Source of the DNA: Whitmania pigra
Taxonomy: Eukaryota > Annelida > Clitellata > Hirudinida > Haemopidae
DNA length: 64,000 nt
Direction of reading: 5' to 3'
Assembly: GCA_021613335.1 (NCBI GenBank)
Contig: JAJTWR010000044.1
Location: 1,299,501-1,363,500 of the forward strand
The position numbers and the translations under genes were made by a program. The notes below the pieces were generated by a model. The model was given only the letters and a program-made list of their open reading frames with translations. It was not told where the DNA came from and did not search any database. This document shows positions 28,127-44,719 of the stretch, one piece after another; the stretch's first letter is position 1, and every line of letters begins with the position of its first letter.

Positions 28127-30706
28127 TCACAGCCTAGCGAAAATTTTCTTGAACATATCTTGCTTCACTTGAAATTCATGGAACTTGTGGCAGTCATAGG
28201 AACCCATTCCATGAAAGTCCTTCTCAACAGCAATGGAGTCAATGACAGACCCACCCTAGTCAAAACAATATGGTATTTCGCATCATAAAATCACTGAATT
28301 GCTCGAGCACTTGTGTTTAACCTGATCCACAGATATTTGGCTAAGCAACAAGTGGGTTTTATTGGCCACTTTCATAATTGTATAGCCATAGTCATCACTC
28401 TGGAAAGCACTCCAAGGAGCTGGAGCTTTCACAAAAGGATCGACACCCTCCTTGCACCCCTGAAAACAATCAAAGTCTGACAATGATTTCAGTGAGCATC
28501 TAATGGTGGTAATTCTTTATTTCCTTATTATCAATAATTTTTAATAGTAAAATTTCATATGCTGTTCCTTTCTTGCTGACCACTTCAGACAACCTAGTTT
28601 CTGAAATAATTTCTTTCATAATATAAAAAAAGTGTTTCTTACACCAGATCCAGTAACTATGTGAATTGGGGCTCTTGGATTTCTGTAGGGATTTCCAAAA
28701 GTTCCATTGCAAACCTAAATATTGATGATTCAAAGTACAAGCTCTATTTATGCTTGTGATGTTTAAGTGAGTAATTATATTCACAGTGAGATTGTAGACT
28801 GGCCAAGTACGCTCATACGAATGCTCATGAGCCTGGAAATGGATATCGACTCCATACTCGTACAGTAATTTCTCGATGCTGTAATCATGACTTCCTGGCA
28901 CTCCTACACGGATCTGCATCGAGGGTTACATTTCGAATGAACTCCCAGCATGAACAATGAAAAATCATGAAATGACATGAAGAAGCAGAAAGAATAAATG
29001 TTCACAATAAATAAAAATAAACCAAAATATGCTATTTAAAAGTTTTCAAACTTAGATAATCTTTTAAACTAATAATTATTCACTTAGTAATACCATGTTT
29101 TCCATGTTTCCGCAATGCTCTGGATCGTTGCTATTGGAGCAGTACAAAGGTCTGTGACACATGGTAATGATCCAAGGATGCTTGGCTCTGTTCTCAGGTT
29201 TGTTGGCTTCCTGAAGCAAGATGAGTGATGTCTTAATGAAGCAAATTTTTGAAATACCTCTACTAACTTTAAGATCCCTTTCTAGCCATTTGTATTGCTC
29301 GGTGATCTGATGCCATCCATATTGAGTGAAATAGTAGAACTCAGATGAAAAGGCAATCAGATGAACAGGACCAATGTTCATGCTGATGATTGAAGTCACA
29401 TTTTAATTGTATTTTACAATCTTTAAAAATGATATTTCAAATTATGTTATTTAATTAATCCTAGCATTGAAATTCCAATAAATCCTACATCAACCTATTT
29501 TCTGTAAAACCTCGTACAACCAACCTGTAGAACATTCCATTACCATCTCCTCCAGGCATGGTGAATCTGCTCTTGTAATTTGAGAAGTTGCTAAATAAAT
29601 ATGAAAATAATACAAATATATAATGTTAATAATAATATAAATCATATCAATTTAATAAAATTCCAGTTAAAATTACTAATTACAAACTAGGCCATCTCGT
29701 GATTGCCAACAACCGCCATGTAAGGAACATATGCAGCAAATGACTGGATCTGATTCATGTAAGCATCACCAACTCTGGCATTATCCTTATCAAATAATAA
29801 ATTAATCACTAACTTCCTCAATGAGAACCATAACTAACATAACTAATTTTAAAAACTCACATCATCAAAGTCATAAGCAAAGTCTCCTGCAAAAGAATTC
29901 AATTTAATGAAGATAAATTGTTATTGTTGTAAAAGTAATTCAGGAAAAGCCATTTTTCTATGTCACTATGACTAATATAAATAAAATAACATTCTAACCA
30001 ACATGAAAAATGGCATCAAATTTTCTCTTCTGAACCTCCCTTTGGAGAGCTGGAGTTGATTTGCCATTGACATTTCCCATGTCACCAATAAACACCAAAG
30101 TTGGACTCCAATTGGTTCCGTTCTTCATGGCTCGGAAGTTAAAGACATCACTCCAGCCACCGACGTCACTCCCGACATGATAAACTAGGAGGTCGCATTA
30201 AATGAGAGATAAGCAAAGTCATATTCACTTTAATAAAGCTTATGAGTTATACTCACTGTATTCCTCCCCAGGTATTAAGTCTCTCAAAGTGGCTCTGTGA
30301 ATGTAAAGTTCACGTCTTTCCAAGCCCTCATCTCTGAAGACAGTTGCTGTACCTTTAACCAAATTAGTTAAAACTCCCCCTTTGTGACTGCCATATTCTA
30401 CAATTGTTCCTTTTGCATCATCTAATGTTACCCATGTGATAACCATTTCACTTTCACGATCTTAAAGTATTCAATTTCATTTAATTAAATATGTGATCTA
30501 CTATAAACAAATTCTGCACAAATATCTTGGCCTAACAATGAGAAATTAACATTAAATGCGAGCATAATAATAGTGCTGCCAGCCAATCACAAATGTTGAC
30601 GATTACATCCATAGGAAAGATGAATTTGCTCAGGTTGAGTGTATATTTCGGGACGCCCTTGGACGCCACAAATGTTTAAAGCTATTAAAATGAATGAAAT
30701 AATCAT
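28127..30706 (-). CDS. PAP4: secreted purple acid phosphatase, 12 exons, 459 aa
   Basis: Exons on the minus strand: 30607-30706, 30257-30460, 29999-30184, 29861-29886, 29688-29785, 29525-29590, 29268-29382, 29094-29210, 28785-28913, 28643-28714, 28322-28459, 28127-28255; total 460 codons. The ATG at 30706 gives the signal peptide [17 protein letters not shown] and then [16 protein letters not shown]. All five metal-binding motifs are present: GDMG, GDFAY, GNHE, MCHRP and AHEH. C-terminal [10 protein letters not shown]. It is closest to PAP1, especially in exon 8, where the two are about 95% identical at the DNA level. It is the first gene of the array in the direction of transcription, separated from PAP3 by about 3.2 kb containing transposon debris. 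Confidence 0.93.
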
Positions 30707-30748
30707 CTCATAAATTTAGTCAATCAACGCTAATCGCCAGTACGGCCC

Positions 30749-30771
30749 TTTTATGAGAAACAATCATATGA
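30749..30771 (-). promoter_or_regulatory. PAP4 core promoter: TCATATGA motif and TATA-like box
   Basis: On the minus strand TCATATGA (30771-30764), 8 bp, then CATAAAA (30755-30749), about 43 bp upstream of the ATG. This is an independent copy of the arrangement; the surrounding sequence is not the PAP2/PAP3 patch. Confidence 0.6.
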
Positions 30772-31723
30772 TCACGGTGGTCACTGGCTAATTGTTTTCA
30801 AGTGTTTGAAAGGAGATGTTCCTAGACATTCCACAAATAATTTAATTTGCTTCGATTTAACATAATTTATTTACACAACGGCAAAACGACTTAAGAAATA
30901 AAACCTTTTCAATTTTATTTTACTTTAAGATCTGAGAAAACCCTTGGAAAATTTGTTATGGTTGACTATTAGATTTAATGTGGAAACAGTTCTGATAGAC
31001 AAAAACGATGTACAGCCTTAACAAGGGCCAAACACAAACATGCTATTGCCGATTACATTTTATTACAGTCTATTCACGTATCATCTTTCTCAGAAGTGGG
31101 TCACATTAAACTAATTTGCAATTTAGTCAACAGCGTCTATTGATTATACCAAATCTATTGAGTTGTCTAATATTTAGACATCTATTATTTTAAATTGAGA
31201 CCATTTTATTTCATGCCAATTACCACTTTCTCAAATTTCGAGTAAATAATGTGTTTTCGATTATTCTTCTTTATTTATTTGATTAAAGTCCGTTACGTAA
31301 CTAAGATGATTTAGACTGATAATTCTTCTAAGGGGGGCATCTGTAAATGACGACGCTCATCTGAAGGGTGGTCAAGCACAAGTTATGAAAATTTGATGAT
31401 TTGTTGCGTTTCAAAAGCTCAGAATGGAGTCTATAATTTAGTTAAATAATTAATAAGGAGTGAAGATATAATTTATAGTGGATAAGTTTTTAAAAAGGAG
31501 CTTATAATTTAATTAGCTAATTGTGAAGATAGAATCTGTTATTGATAAGCGGGCTTGGTTTTCTACGCCATGTTATCCGCTTAAAGAACTGTTATTAACT
31601 TTTCTATAATGAATAATTAACTGAGTTTGTTGAACAATTCAATCATTCAGGTGACCTTAAAAATCAATTGACACAAAGGCGTGAAGTAACAGGATACGAC
31701 TCAATAAGATCAGCTTTACTGCA
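30772..31723. other. Divergent intergenic region between PAP4 and bestrophin A
   Basis: The PAP4 (minus) and bestrophin A (plus) promoters face away from each other across about 1 kb. Besides the MITE-like piece at 31327 no element was recognised. Confidence 0.5.
31327..31400. mobile_element. Second MITE-like end, related to 2132
   Basis: AGGGGGGCATCTGTAAATGA followed by CG-CTCATCTGAAG aligns with AGGGGTCATCCGTAAATGAC at 2134 onward through about 60 bp. Only one end is visible; the other could not be located. Confidence 0.4.
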
Positions 31724-31730
31724 TATAAAA
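31724..31730 (+). promoter_or_regulatory. TATA box of bestrophin A
   Basis: TATAAAA lies 36 bp upstream of the ATG at 31760, leaving only a very short 5' UTR if transcription starts about 30 bp downstream. Confidence 0.5.
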
Positions 31731-31759
31731 CATGTGCATTTCCATGAAGTAGCAAGGGA

Positions 31760-34700
31760 ATGACTGTTACATACACAGGGGAGGTGGCCACTTCCGATTT
31801 TCTGTGTTTCCTGAAACTTCTACTCAAGTAAAACTTTATTTATGCTTTATGAATGTTAAGTAATTTAATGAATTGATAATAAATGTATTCTTGATAACAT
31901 CTTGCCTAGACCTTGTTTGTTTCAATAAATACGCTATTTATTATTATTTATCCAATCAATCAGCAAAAGATTAATAAGGGCGCTTAGTGGAAAGAATACT
32001 GATTATATTTCGTCTTAAATTTTTAGCTTTTAAAATCTTATATCTTGTTGTGAATCCTATTAACAGATGGCGAGGAAGCATTTACAAATTATTGTGGAAA
32101 GACTTTTTGATATTTGCCACTTTGTACTATTTCTTGGCAGCTCTTTACAACTTCTTACTTAATGAAGGGCAAAAAAGGTTTACTTTGAAATGTTTCTAAG
32201 TTGGAGTGAACTAAAAATACTTTGAAAGTCAAATATTTCAGGATTTTCGAGAAAATTTCCAGATATTGTGATGCAAATAGCAACTTAATTCCGGTTAATT
32301 TGACAGTAAAGTTACTCAATTTTACAATATTTTACAACTCAATTTTCAATCTTACTAACAGGTGGCTTTTGTTCTGGGATTTTTTGTAAATCTTGTAGTC
32401 GGCCGATGGTGGAATCAGGTGACAAAGATACCTTACCCTGATCGTATGGCCATTTTTGTGACCGCCAACATTCGAGGGCAGGACGAGAGAGGAAGGTTGA
32501 TGAGGAGGACCATCATGAGGTACATGTGCCTCTCCTATGTTATCATGATGTCCTGCATCAGTCCAACCATCAAAAAACGATTTCCAACTTTTAAACACAT
32601 GACGACAGCTGGTAGGGAAATGCCGTAATCATGTTTAACCCGTTATAAATCATCTTCATTAATTTTAGCCACATTTTCCCCAAATTAATTCATTTTATAC
32701 ATTTAATCCTTATTAGTAAATGTTTTTTTAGTTAGCATATTTAGGGACTGAGAACCTTTTTCATCTCATTTTCATAACTCAACCGCATCTTCACATTGGA
32801 AAAATAAAATTATATTCTCAATAAATAAGTAAATCTCTCAATAAAGACGAGTTCACTCGCTAAAACAGGTTTTATGCTGGAAAATGAAGAAGAAATAATG
32901 ACGAAGATAAAAACTAATTACAACAAATTCTTTGTGCCGCTCGTTTGGACCACGAGTCTCATTCAAAGAGCTCGTCGTGAGGGTAGAATATCGGATGATT
33001 TTGCAGTTAAAACACTCAACGATGTGAGTAGAAGAAGGTGATTAAATTGAAAGGTGGGAATTCAGTAATTAATGTTTCCATTTGTAGGAAGTCAACGAAT
33101 TTCGAGGAAGGTTGGCGTCCTTGTATCTTTTCGATTGGATTCCAGTTCCATTGGTTTACACGCAGGTTCGACATTTGAGATGAATTATCAGTTTAAAGCT
33201 CGTAATTACATGACAGAACATAATTGACAATAAATATTCACTTTCTTCTCTCTGTTGATTGAAAATATAATAAGAAATTATTTGAAAAAAAATTCGAGTT
33301 GAATGTGATTTTTTAAGGTGGTAACGGTTGCAGTGCACACGTTTTCCATGTCGTGTTTGATGGGCAGACAGTTCAGTGACAGTGGTCCCGATGGAATGAA
33401 ATTTTATTTTCCATTCTTCACCTTCCTTCAGTACCTCTTCTACATGGGATGGCTTAAGGTGCATGTGAATTTTAATCTATTAAGATTTTCATATTTTTTT
33501 AGGAGGACTTTGGGGAAGTGCAAATCACCTGAAATTATGAATTATGCACACTATTCTTAATGTCAACAAATTTCAAAACTGAATTATTCTCCTCATAAAT
33601 GTACATACGTAAATATATGATCGAAATAAATCACCATAGCAACCTTTTAATATTTCGAAACATGAGACTGTTGATTTTTGAAATTTGTTTAGAAATATTT
33701 TTATGCATTTCTTAATATTAGTCCAATATTGAAGTTGCTAAATGCAGTACTTAATCAATTTGAAGGTCGCTGAGTGTCTCTTGAATCCATTTGGCGAGGA
33801 TGACGAGGATGTTGATGTCAACGCACTTGTTGATAGAAATTTACAGGTTAGTCACAAAGTTATTACTAACACTGCAGGGAAAGAAATTAAACATGCACAG
33901 AAATAAGAAAATAATTATGGTTGATATGAATATAATTATGGTTACAATAAATTGTTTTGTAATTAAAGGTTTCCTACCTCATCGTCGATGAAATGCACAA
34001 CGAACATCCTGAATTGATCAGGGACCAGTACTGGGATGAGGTCCAGTTTGACATTCCTTATACTGATGCCAGTGCTCCTTTCCGCAGAGAGTCCTTCCTC
34101 GGATCTGCCATGAAACTTCAGTAAGAGGCGAATATTAATATTAGTAAATATTTATAACGGATAATAAATAGTAGGTTATTACTAATGATAAATAGTTTGA
34201 GCGAACAAACACATGTTGAGGCTATATTATTGTTTATTATTACCCGAAAAGAGTTTATTGCCTACAATTACAATGTGTGGTTTGGTTTGTTGGAAAATAT
34301 TAAAAAAAATATTTTCCTTATATGGTATAACGCTGTTTTGTTCCTATTTGATAATTTCATAAAAATATCATGTAGAATATTTAAAATTTAGATATGAATT
34401 AATAATTTTAAATTGTTTAAAAGTGAATCTAATTACAACTCATTAATTGGACAGTTGCAAGGAATTTGAAGCAGAACTCCAAAGAGGAACAAGCAAATCC
34501 ACCAGGAGGAATTCAACAGCTACAGAGGCATCCATCCAAGTGACCATTGATCATCATCATCATCATCATCAACGATTTGGATCTGCGAGACTTAAGCACA
34601 AAAGTCGCTTTAATAATTTATTATTATTATTATTATTACTAATATTATTATACAATACTTATTTGACTTTTAACTTGAATAAACTAATAACCAAGATTAT

Positions 34701-35376
34701 ATAATAATTGTTTACAATTATAAATGTATTGTAAATGTTTAAATAGTATTTATAATATACGTTATAAATTTAATTTCTCATCAATTTATTTCCATTTAGT
34801 TTGAGTTTTCCATTTAATCGACATTTGAATCGACAGGCAGCATCGACAGTTCTGACACCGAAGGAAAAATAACTCCATTTCAAAGGCAGGAGTCCTTCCA
34901 CGGAGTACGTTAAACATGCAAAACATTACTTATTATTATTTAATGAATATTTAATTAATGCTTTGTCTAACATCTTTTTAATTAATATATATAATTATAA
35001 TTAGTAATAATAGTAATAATAATTTGGTAATTACTAATATTTATAATTACTAATTTATTGATATAACTATAATTATAATTTATAAGTATAGTCTATAATT
35101 AATTTAATTATAATTAATGTAATTATAAATTAATATTTATAATAATAAATTATATACTTGATACCTTCTTAATCATCGTCCACATAGGATGAAATTTTCA
35201 AGTTCAAAGCTGATGGAGATGTCGAGAAATGTGGCGTGTTTAAAGTGGAGAATCAAGAAATGAAAGTGAAACTGGAAGGAGTTAAGAAGGCGTTGGAACC
35301 TCTAATCGAAAGTGATGAACCATTATATTTATATTCCAACAGGAATGTATCATCGTACGAAACCGAGAAATTCTGA
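31760..35376 (+). CDS. Bestrophin A: Ca2+-activated anion channel, 12 exons, 497 aa
   Basis: Pentameric Ca2+-gated anion channel subunit. Exons: 31760-31827, 32067-32177, 32242-32293, 32362-32611, 32869-33023, 33088-33165, 33318-33458, 33766-33846, 33969-34120, 34455-34603, 34837-34904, 35188-35376; 498 codons. The start [14 protein letters not shown] matches the MTITYT start of the family. It keeps [10 protein letters not shown], the neck with Ile76, Phe80 and Phe84 at the same numbers as human BEST1 (LIPVAFVLGF), RWWNQ, and GRQF. The Ca2+ clasp [11 protein letters not shown] (Glu296 to Asp300) and the VDEMH...YWDE segment are also kept. The cytosolic tail is variable; it holds a run of six His (34552-34569) and a conserved [10 protein letters not shown] motif. 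A poly(A) signal lies at 35527. Confidence 0.94.
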
Positions 35377-37390
35377 CAAATATTTGACAATTTTATTCCT
35401 ACATTTTAAAACCTAAATAATGTTTTATTAGACAATTTCATTCATATTTGGAATTATGAAAAACTCGAATGCTAAAGCATTCATAAATCTTACAATTTTC
35501 TCGAACATTTACGTTTGATTTATTGGAATAAATTTTACCTGAATTTGAGATCTTTTTGAATTTATAATAAAGTTATTTTTATTGTGCACGAAATAAAGCC
35601 TCACAGATTCGTTTCTTGACGCTAAAATCTGTGGTAGAAGTTTTAAAAATGACATATTTGACATAGTTACACTCAAGAACTTATCGGCGTTGGTCGGTCG
35701 GTTTGTGTTTTATGCAATTAAAATTTATAATAAATCTGGGAGTATTTACAACATGATTCGTATTATATATATTGAAGAAATACTAACGTACAAATCATAC
35801 TTCATTTCTTAACAGTGAATTCTAAGATGAATATCGAATTTCTGAAGTGAAACTTTAATAAAAATTCTGGAAAATAATATTTGAAAAATACCATTCAAAG
35901 CATGAAATGTCTTAAAAGCGCAAAAGCTTCTCGGAGCATCAAATTTCTCAAAACTTAAACGTCGATGTTAGAATAGACGAGAACATGTTCTGCTGTCCAG
36001 TCATTCTCATTTTCATTACTGCTGCGGAGTTCATGTGGATTTTTTATTGCAAATTACTTTTTAATGCTTGGTTCTTAATATGATTGATGGAATTTTCTAC
36101 AGTTTGATTGTTTATTTTGTTATTTTTATTTTCCATTTGAAAGCTCCAAAGAATCCCATTTGAACAGAACATTTGAACACGTAAAAGTTGTAATCGAAAC
36201 AGGTTTCAAATGAAGAAACAGTAATGACTACTGATTTCCTTCAAACTTTTTGTTGCAATTTGATGTTCGTTTTGTTTTAAAGGAAGAAAAAAACTTTTTT
36301 TTTTCATTTTAATAAACTCGATTTGTTTTCTAAAAAAAAACGCGCTACGTTCATTCTCATCCACCCTCATCAGATTGAAGGATGTCAAAGATGTTGACGG
36401 ATGAAGCTTCTGATGCTTTAATCCATTTCATTTGAGGTGGAAGGAATTTGTAAATAATCAATCCATAAATGAAGACCAGAATTATAGTTTGATTTTAAAT
36501 TACTCATTTAGATTTCCAGAATAGTTCCTCGATTATAAATTTCTCTCCATGAGATCTTACGAAGAAATTAAAGAAATGTGAGAATTGAGATTTAACCAAT
36601 TAAGACCTCTGCCAGGCCTCCAATGAAATAGTTAAATGAACTAATAAGTAATTTCTATTCAGCAGCAACTAGGGCTACTTTTAAAAACTGAATTGTACCT
36701 TAATTCTTCAAATTTTTCGAGCAAAACATTATATCATGGTCCAAAAGTGACCTCTGACATAACCTTTGACTTATAATTTCACCTCAATTCCAGCCATCCT
36801 CTGGAAGAGAATGAAGGCCAACGGAGCATTACGTTGCAATTCGTGGCTATGACTTTGTAATGCAATCCTTTGTTGGAATCTGTAATGCATGGTTTTAATT
36901 ATGCAATGCGTGATTATAATTATGTAATGCATGATTGTAATTATGCAATGCATGGTTGTGATCTTGTAATGCTACACTAAATAAGCAGAAACGTCGACAT
37001 CGTATCGAGACAAAGGAAATTTAGACCGACAACCACAACTGAAGGTGGCCGCCTCACTTTTGTTCATGAAAATGTTTTCGTTCAACTTTCATGAGGTCCA
37101 CGATGAAGGTTAATAAAGGTTTCTCATGAAATAAATTCAAATGCAGCATATTAAATTTAATCAAATTAAGCATCATTTAATTTACATAATATGACTGCTT
37201 AATTATCTGATCAAACCTTAAAACTCCACATCGTCTAAATCGCAGTCATCAAGCACTCATCGATGTAATGACGACAGATGTATTCAAATTTTCATTGGCG
37301 CTACAAATTGATTATCCACAAAAGTCACGTTTCACTTACTGCTTCCTTTTTAAAGTCAGAGTCCAATTGAACTGAATTACTTTCACCGAC
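35377..37390. other. Spacer between the two bestrophin genes
   Basis: It contains the bestrophin A 3' UTR (AATAAA at 35527-35532), a 21-bp minisatellite listed separately and about 2 kb of AT-rich DNA. No other gene was recognised and no clear TATA box was found for bestrophin B. Confidence 0.55.
36885..36972. repeat. 21-bp minisatellite, about 4 units
   Basis: Units start at 36885, 36906, 36927 and 36948 with the pattern ATGCATGRTTNTAATTATGYA. A partial fifth start is at 36969, and decayed relatives lie just upstream (from about 36834). Confidence 0.8.
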
Positions 37391-40762
<3,372 letters not shown>

Positions 40763-41814
40763 AAATCATGAAATAGTCATTCATCAAACGCGAGACTGAC
40801 AAATTATTAATTTTTCTCAGCCTGCGACATCATTCATTCCATTAATACGTGAGAACAGCGTGTCTTCTTACAAATAATTCTTGGGAAATTTACCAACTGC
40901 GTTCAAAAATCGAAGTAATTTAGAAAAATATTCCGTCACGTGGACACTTAAAGCATAAATTAGATTTTTGTTTTTATTACGATTTTGTTGACAAAAATCC
41001 CGGACATAAATAAAGATCTTCTTTAAACTGTCCATTCATCATAGAACCACGAAGATGAGTTTCTAACACTTTCACAACAATTTAGTATTAATATCGCATC
41101 ATTTTATGATAAATTATTGATTTTAATATAATATGATCTTTCACAATAATATAATAAAATATAATGTAATGTGACATAATATTTAACATTTTTTATGGCT
41201 ACGCATTTGAACTTGGCGTTCGGAATTTTACGCATTAAAACATCCCTACATTTTCAAGTGGAAATTCTCAAACAAGAAATGAGCAAAGAAGGTGCATAAA
41301 AACTTGAAATTTATTTTTAAAAATGATTTAAAATGAAATTAGATTTAAAAAATTGAATGAGATGAAGCACCATATGAAGGCGATGTTTGAAGTTTGTTTT
41401 CAAATTCCTTTCTGTGGATGCGACCCCCTAGTGTTTGTGAGTTAAATTATTCTTTCCATGGAAGGTGTCATCGGCCACGTGGGTGGTATTGCATCGATTG
41501 TTGTTGCCACGTAATCGAATTACATTCGAACATTTCCAGAGATTTCGCAGAACACTGATTTGAAATTGTGACCGCATCCTAGCGCATGCAATCTTTGAAT
41601 ATTTATTTCTAAACGTTTCGATCTAATTATTCAATAAAAATTTTACAAAACGAATACCAGGAATAGAATACTTGTTCAGCTCACCTTTAGGTTTGCGACG
41701 AAGCAGCTTGAGACTATGAGGCGGTCAGAACCACGTATCGATTCGCCGGTGATATTTCGAATGACGTTGAGTTTTGAAATTGGAAGGTGCACATTGGAAT
41801 GCACCCAACGAGGG
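40763..41814. other. Downstream region of bestrophin B
   Basis: It contains the poly(A) signal AATAAA at 41009-41014 and then AT-rich DNA leading to the next TATA box. No gene recognised. Confidence 0.5.
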
Positions 41815-41822
41815 TTTATAAG
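41815..41822 (+). promoter_or_regulatory. TATA box upstream of the candidate exon at 41900
   Basis: TTTATAAG in a locally G/C-richer context, 77 bp upstream of the ATG at 41900. The distance allows a start near 41847 and a 5' UTR of about 50 nt. Confidence 0.45.
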
Positions 41823-41899
41823 GAGCTGGAATTGCCTTCTCGGGGTGTGGGTGCTCGGAGTTGGAGTTAAAAACATAAAAATAACGCAAAAACGATAAA

Positions 41900-41982
41900 A
41901 TGCAGAACCAGGCTCTCAACGACATCATCGAACAAAAAGTCTTTCCGGTCGTCAACAACATCAAAGGATTCCTCGGACTCGG
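41900..41982 (+). CDS. Candidate first coding exon, possibly of synaptotagmin-7
   Basis: ATG followed by 27 full codons (MQNQALNDIIEQKVFPVV, then NNIKGFLGL) and a donor GGTCAGT after 41982, phase 2. It follows a TATA box and has exon-like composition. I do not recognise the peptide. The next strong plus-strand exon, at 57103, needs exactly this phase: joined to the synaptotagmin-7 exons it would make 432 codons plus stop. The peptide is not a convincing membrane anchor, so either this gives a soluble form, or one or more exons in the 15-kb gap are missing from my model, or it starts a different gene. A (+) neighbour of bestrophin B without other exons nearby. Confidence 0.4.
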
Positions 41983-44719
41983 GTCAGTGGATTCTGACGA
42001 GTTTTCATTTTTCCATTCTTAGCCGTTATTGATCGTAATGACGCGGTATTTTTTAATAATATTTTAGAATAAAATATTTTAGTAATGAATTTAGAATAAA
42101 ATAAAGGTTGACGCAAATAAATGTCGGCACGAGGATATTCGAAATAAGAAGGGTTAATCTCGCTTTCCAATGCAAAGAGACGTTCGTTTCTCATTCATAA
42201 AATTCTTTGGACACGGAGAACATTTCATCGTTCATGTCTCCTTATTTTCACCGCTGAGAATGAATGCTTCCACTTTTCCTGTCAGAGGCAATTATTCAGC
42301 TTCAATGTCAATATACGATTCGCTTGTTCATTTCGTTTCATTAATCACAATTTATAGATTAAAAACTATAATTCATAATTCACAGATTACGAATGATCAT
42401 TTTACAAACTATAAATCAAAATTTACACATTACGAACTATAAATCACGATTCACAGATTACAAATCATTAATTTATAAATCACAAATTACCAATTTAAAT
42501 CCTTTTCAAACCTTTTTTATGGAAATTTTAATCGAACTGCAGACCAAAAAAAGTCTTTAATACGTTACCAAGGCAATGGGAAGGCAGATTCCCTCGAGGC
42601 TAAGTGGTCAAATGAAATCTTCGTAGATTTAAATGAACCTTATAATATAAATGCTAGTTATATAAATTATTTTTGTAGATTCCAAACATTATTTCAGAAA
42701 AAGCCTGAATTGAACTACTTTCTTCCTTACAAATCAATGATCTTTCAGTCTTTCATTTCTCATGTTGTACAAATCTTTTTGTGTTCGGCATGAATTTTTG
42801 ATGGAAACGTCGACACAAGGGAAGCTTAGGCCAAGACTTGTCTGTTTTTTCTGTTCTTTGAGAAGTAATTGAAATTCAGTTCTTCAGTGCTTGAGCTTTG
42901 AATTAAATATTTTAGTATCTTAATGATTGACTAATATTTATCAGTACTTGCATTTTTAAGTCATCTTAATATTTATTACTTTAAAAATTAACATCTCGTT
43001 AATGTGCATTGGTGATGCTCCGCCCATTAAAAACCTTCATCCCGATGTCTTTCCCATATCTCGAATTCAAATATTATCAGGACGATATTTTGTGCTGAAT
43101 TGATCTTGTTCTCTTTTAATGCGTATTTGTTCTTTATTTTATGCCAATATTTTATGTATTTGCCTTTGTTTATTTTCATCTAATTTCTCGCATTTATTTG
43201 AGATATTCATGATTGATATTCCTCCGAATATCATTGACCCGTTTGACTTGAAATTGTTGCAAAAAATTATTCCTCACCATCGTCGGCCACACGAGTAGGA
43301 CGGCTATCTCGACCACAAATTCATTCCATGGAATCCTCTTGATCTGCTCTTAATGTCTGAACAACATACAAGCGTTCACCGTAAACGTACACATACAAAA
43401 TACAAAATACAAATGGTGTAAATACAAAGATGCAACGCAAAAGACAAATAAGACATGGGAAGGTCTCAACAAAGAATGAGGAACACTGAACATATTTAAC
43501 GACTTGTGATTATCACAAAATATTCCAATTGTCGATGATGAGAACTCGTGATCCGAGAGATATTGGTGCATTTACAAATCAATTTTTTTGAAATTAATTA
43601 AGATAACACTGGCCTTATTTATTTATGAGTAAAATCGTTTATCTTCCAAAACTTAACTTAATAAATAAAAATACCTAAGAAATTAAGGTAAAAAGATTTG
43701 AGTATTATTTATTTCAGGGGTCTCATGTAAAAGGGACTTTTAACTTTTAATTAAGATTTATACGATTTTGTTGAGGACCTCGTTTGGAGTGGTTTAATGG
43801 TACATACATGTATGAGATATATGAGGCATCCGAGAGAGAACAACTTCATCGTAGTGATTAATTACTAGGAAGTCCATCTCGAAAATAATATTCGTAGTCG
43901 ATATGAAGACGAAATTCGTAGATGTCAGATGGTCACGCGAAGAATTAAGGACGGCGATGTATTATTGTCACACATATACATGAAGACGTCAATATAAATT
44001 TATTAAACTGGCGAATATTTAATATGTTCTTTTAAAACTTGTTTTCGAAAAGTTGTAAAATTATTCAAAACCAAAGATGAGAAAATGCAAAGTTATGACT
44101 TTCCTCGTGAAAACAAATGAAGCAAACGAAGGTCTTTATGTGAGATTTTCAGGAATCAACGGAAATAGCAGCCCCACGAATTAAAGAAGGTTTTAACGAG
44201 AATAAAAAACAACAACAACAACATGCAACAATTCCAATTCTACAAGGAAAGGTCAGATCTTTGATTTGATTTTCTCAATTAAGTGACCTCGTCAAAAGAA
44301 GAGGTAAAAATTTGGAAATAAAGCTAATGTACATTTACATGAATTCAAGTTAACCAATGAATATTTTATTGAATTCAAGTTAATTAATGCACATTTACCA
44401 AGGCAGAATCGACATTCACAAAAGTGAACGAAATCAAAGAGTTCCATGCATATATCTGATGATATGATATTATTGTGATATGATTATCCATGATATCAGA
44501 TTATGCCGTACGCTAAATGCAAACAGCATTTGATTTAAAGAAAAATTCTTTTTCAACAATCCACGGAGGTCCTCGTAACTTTTCTGAAGATGATCACATT
44601 ATGGAGGTCCTTTCAATCAGCGCAAAACAAAATTTGATCCGATTTTCACAGCACATACCACGTGGAACCGATATAAAAGGTTTTAATCCGAATGAATTAC
44701 AATTGACTCGAATACTGAC

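Noticed and set aside
36885..36972. Regularly spaced repeats as a CRISPR-like array
   Set aside because: Units are directly adjacent 21-bp tandem copies without unique spacers, in a clearly eukaryotic context.
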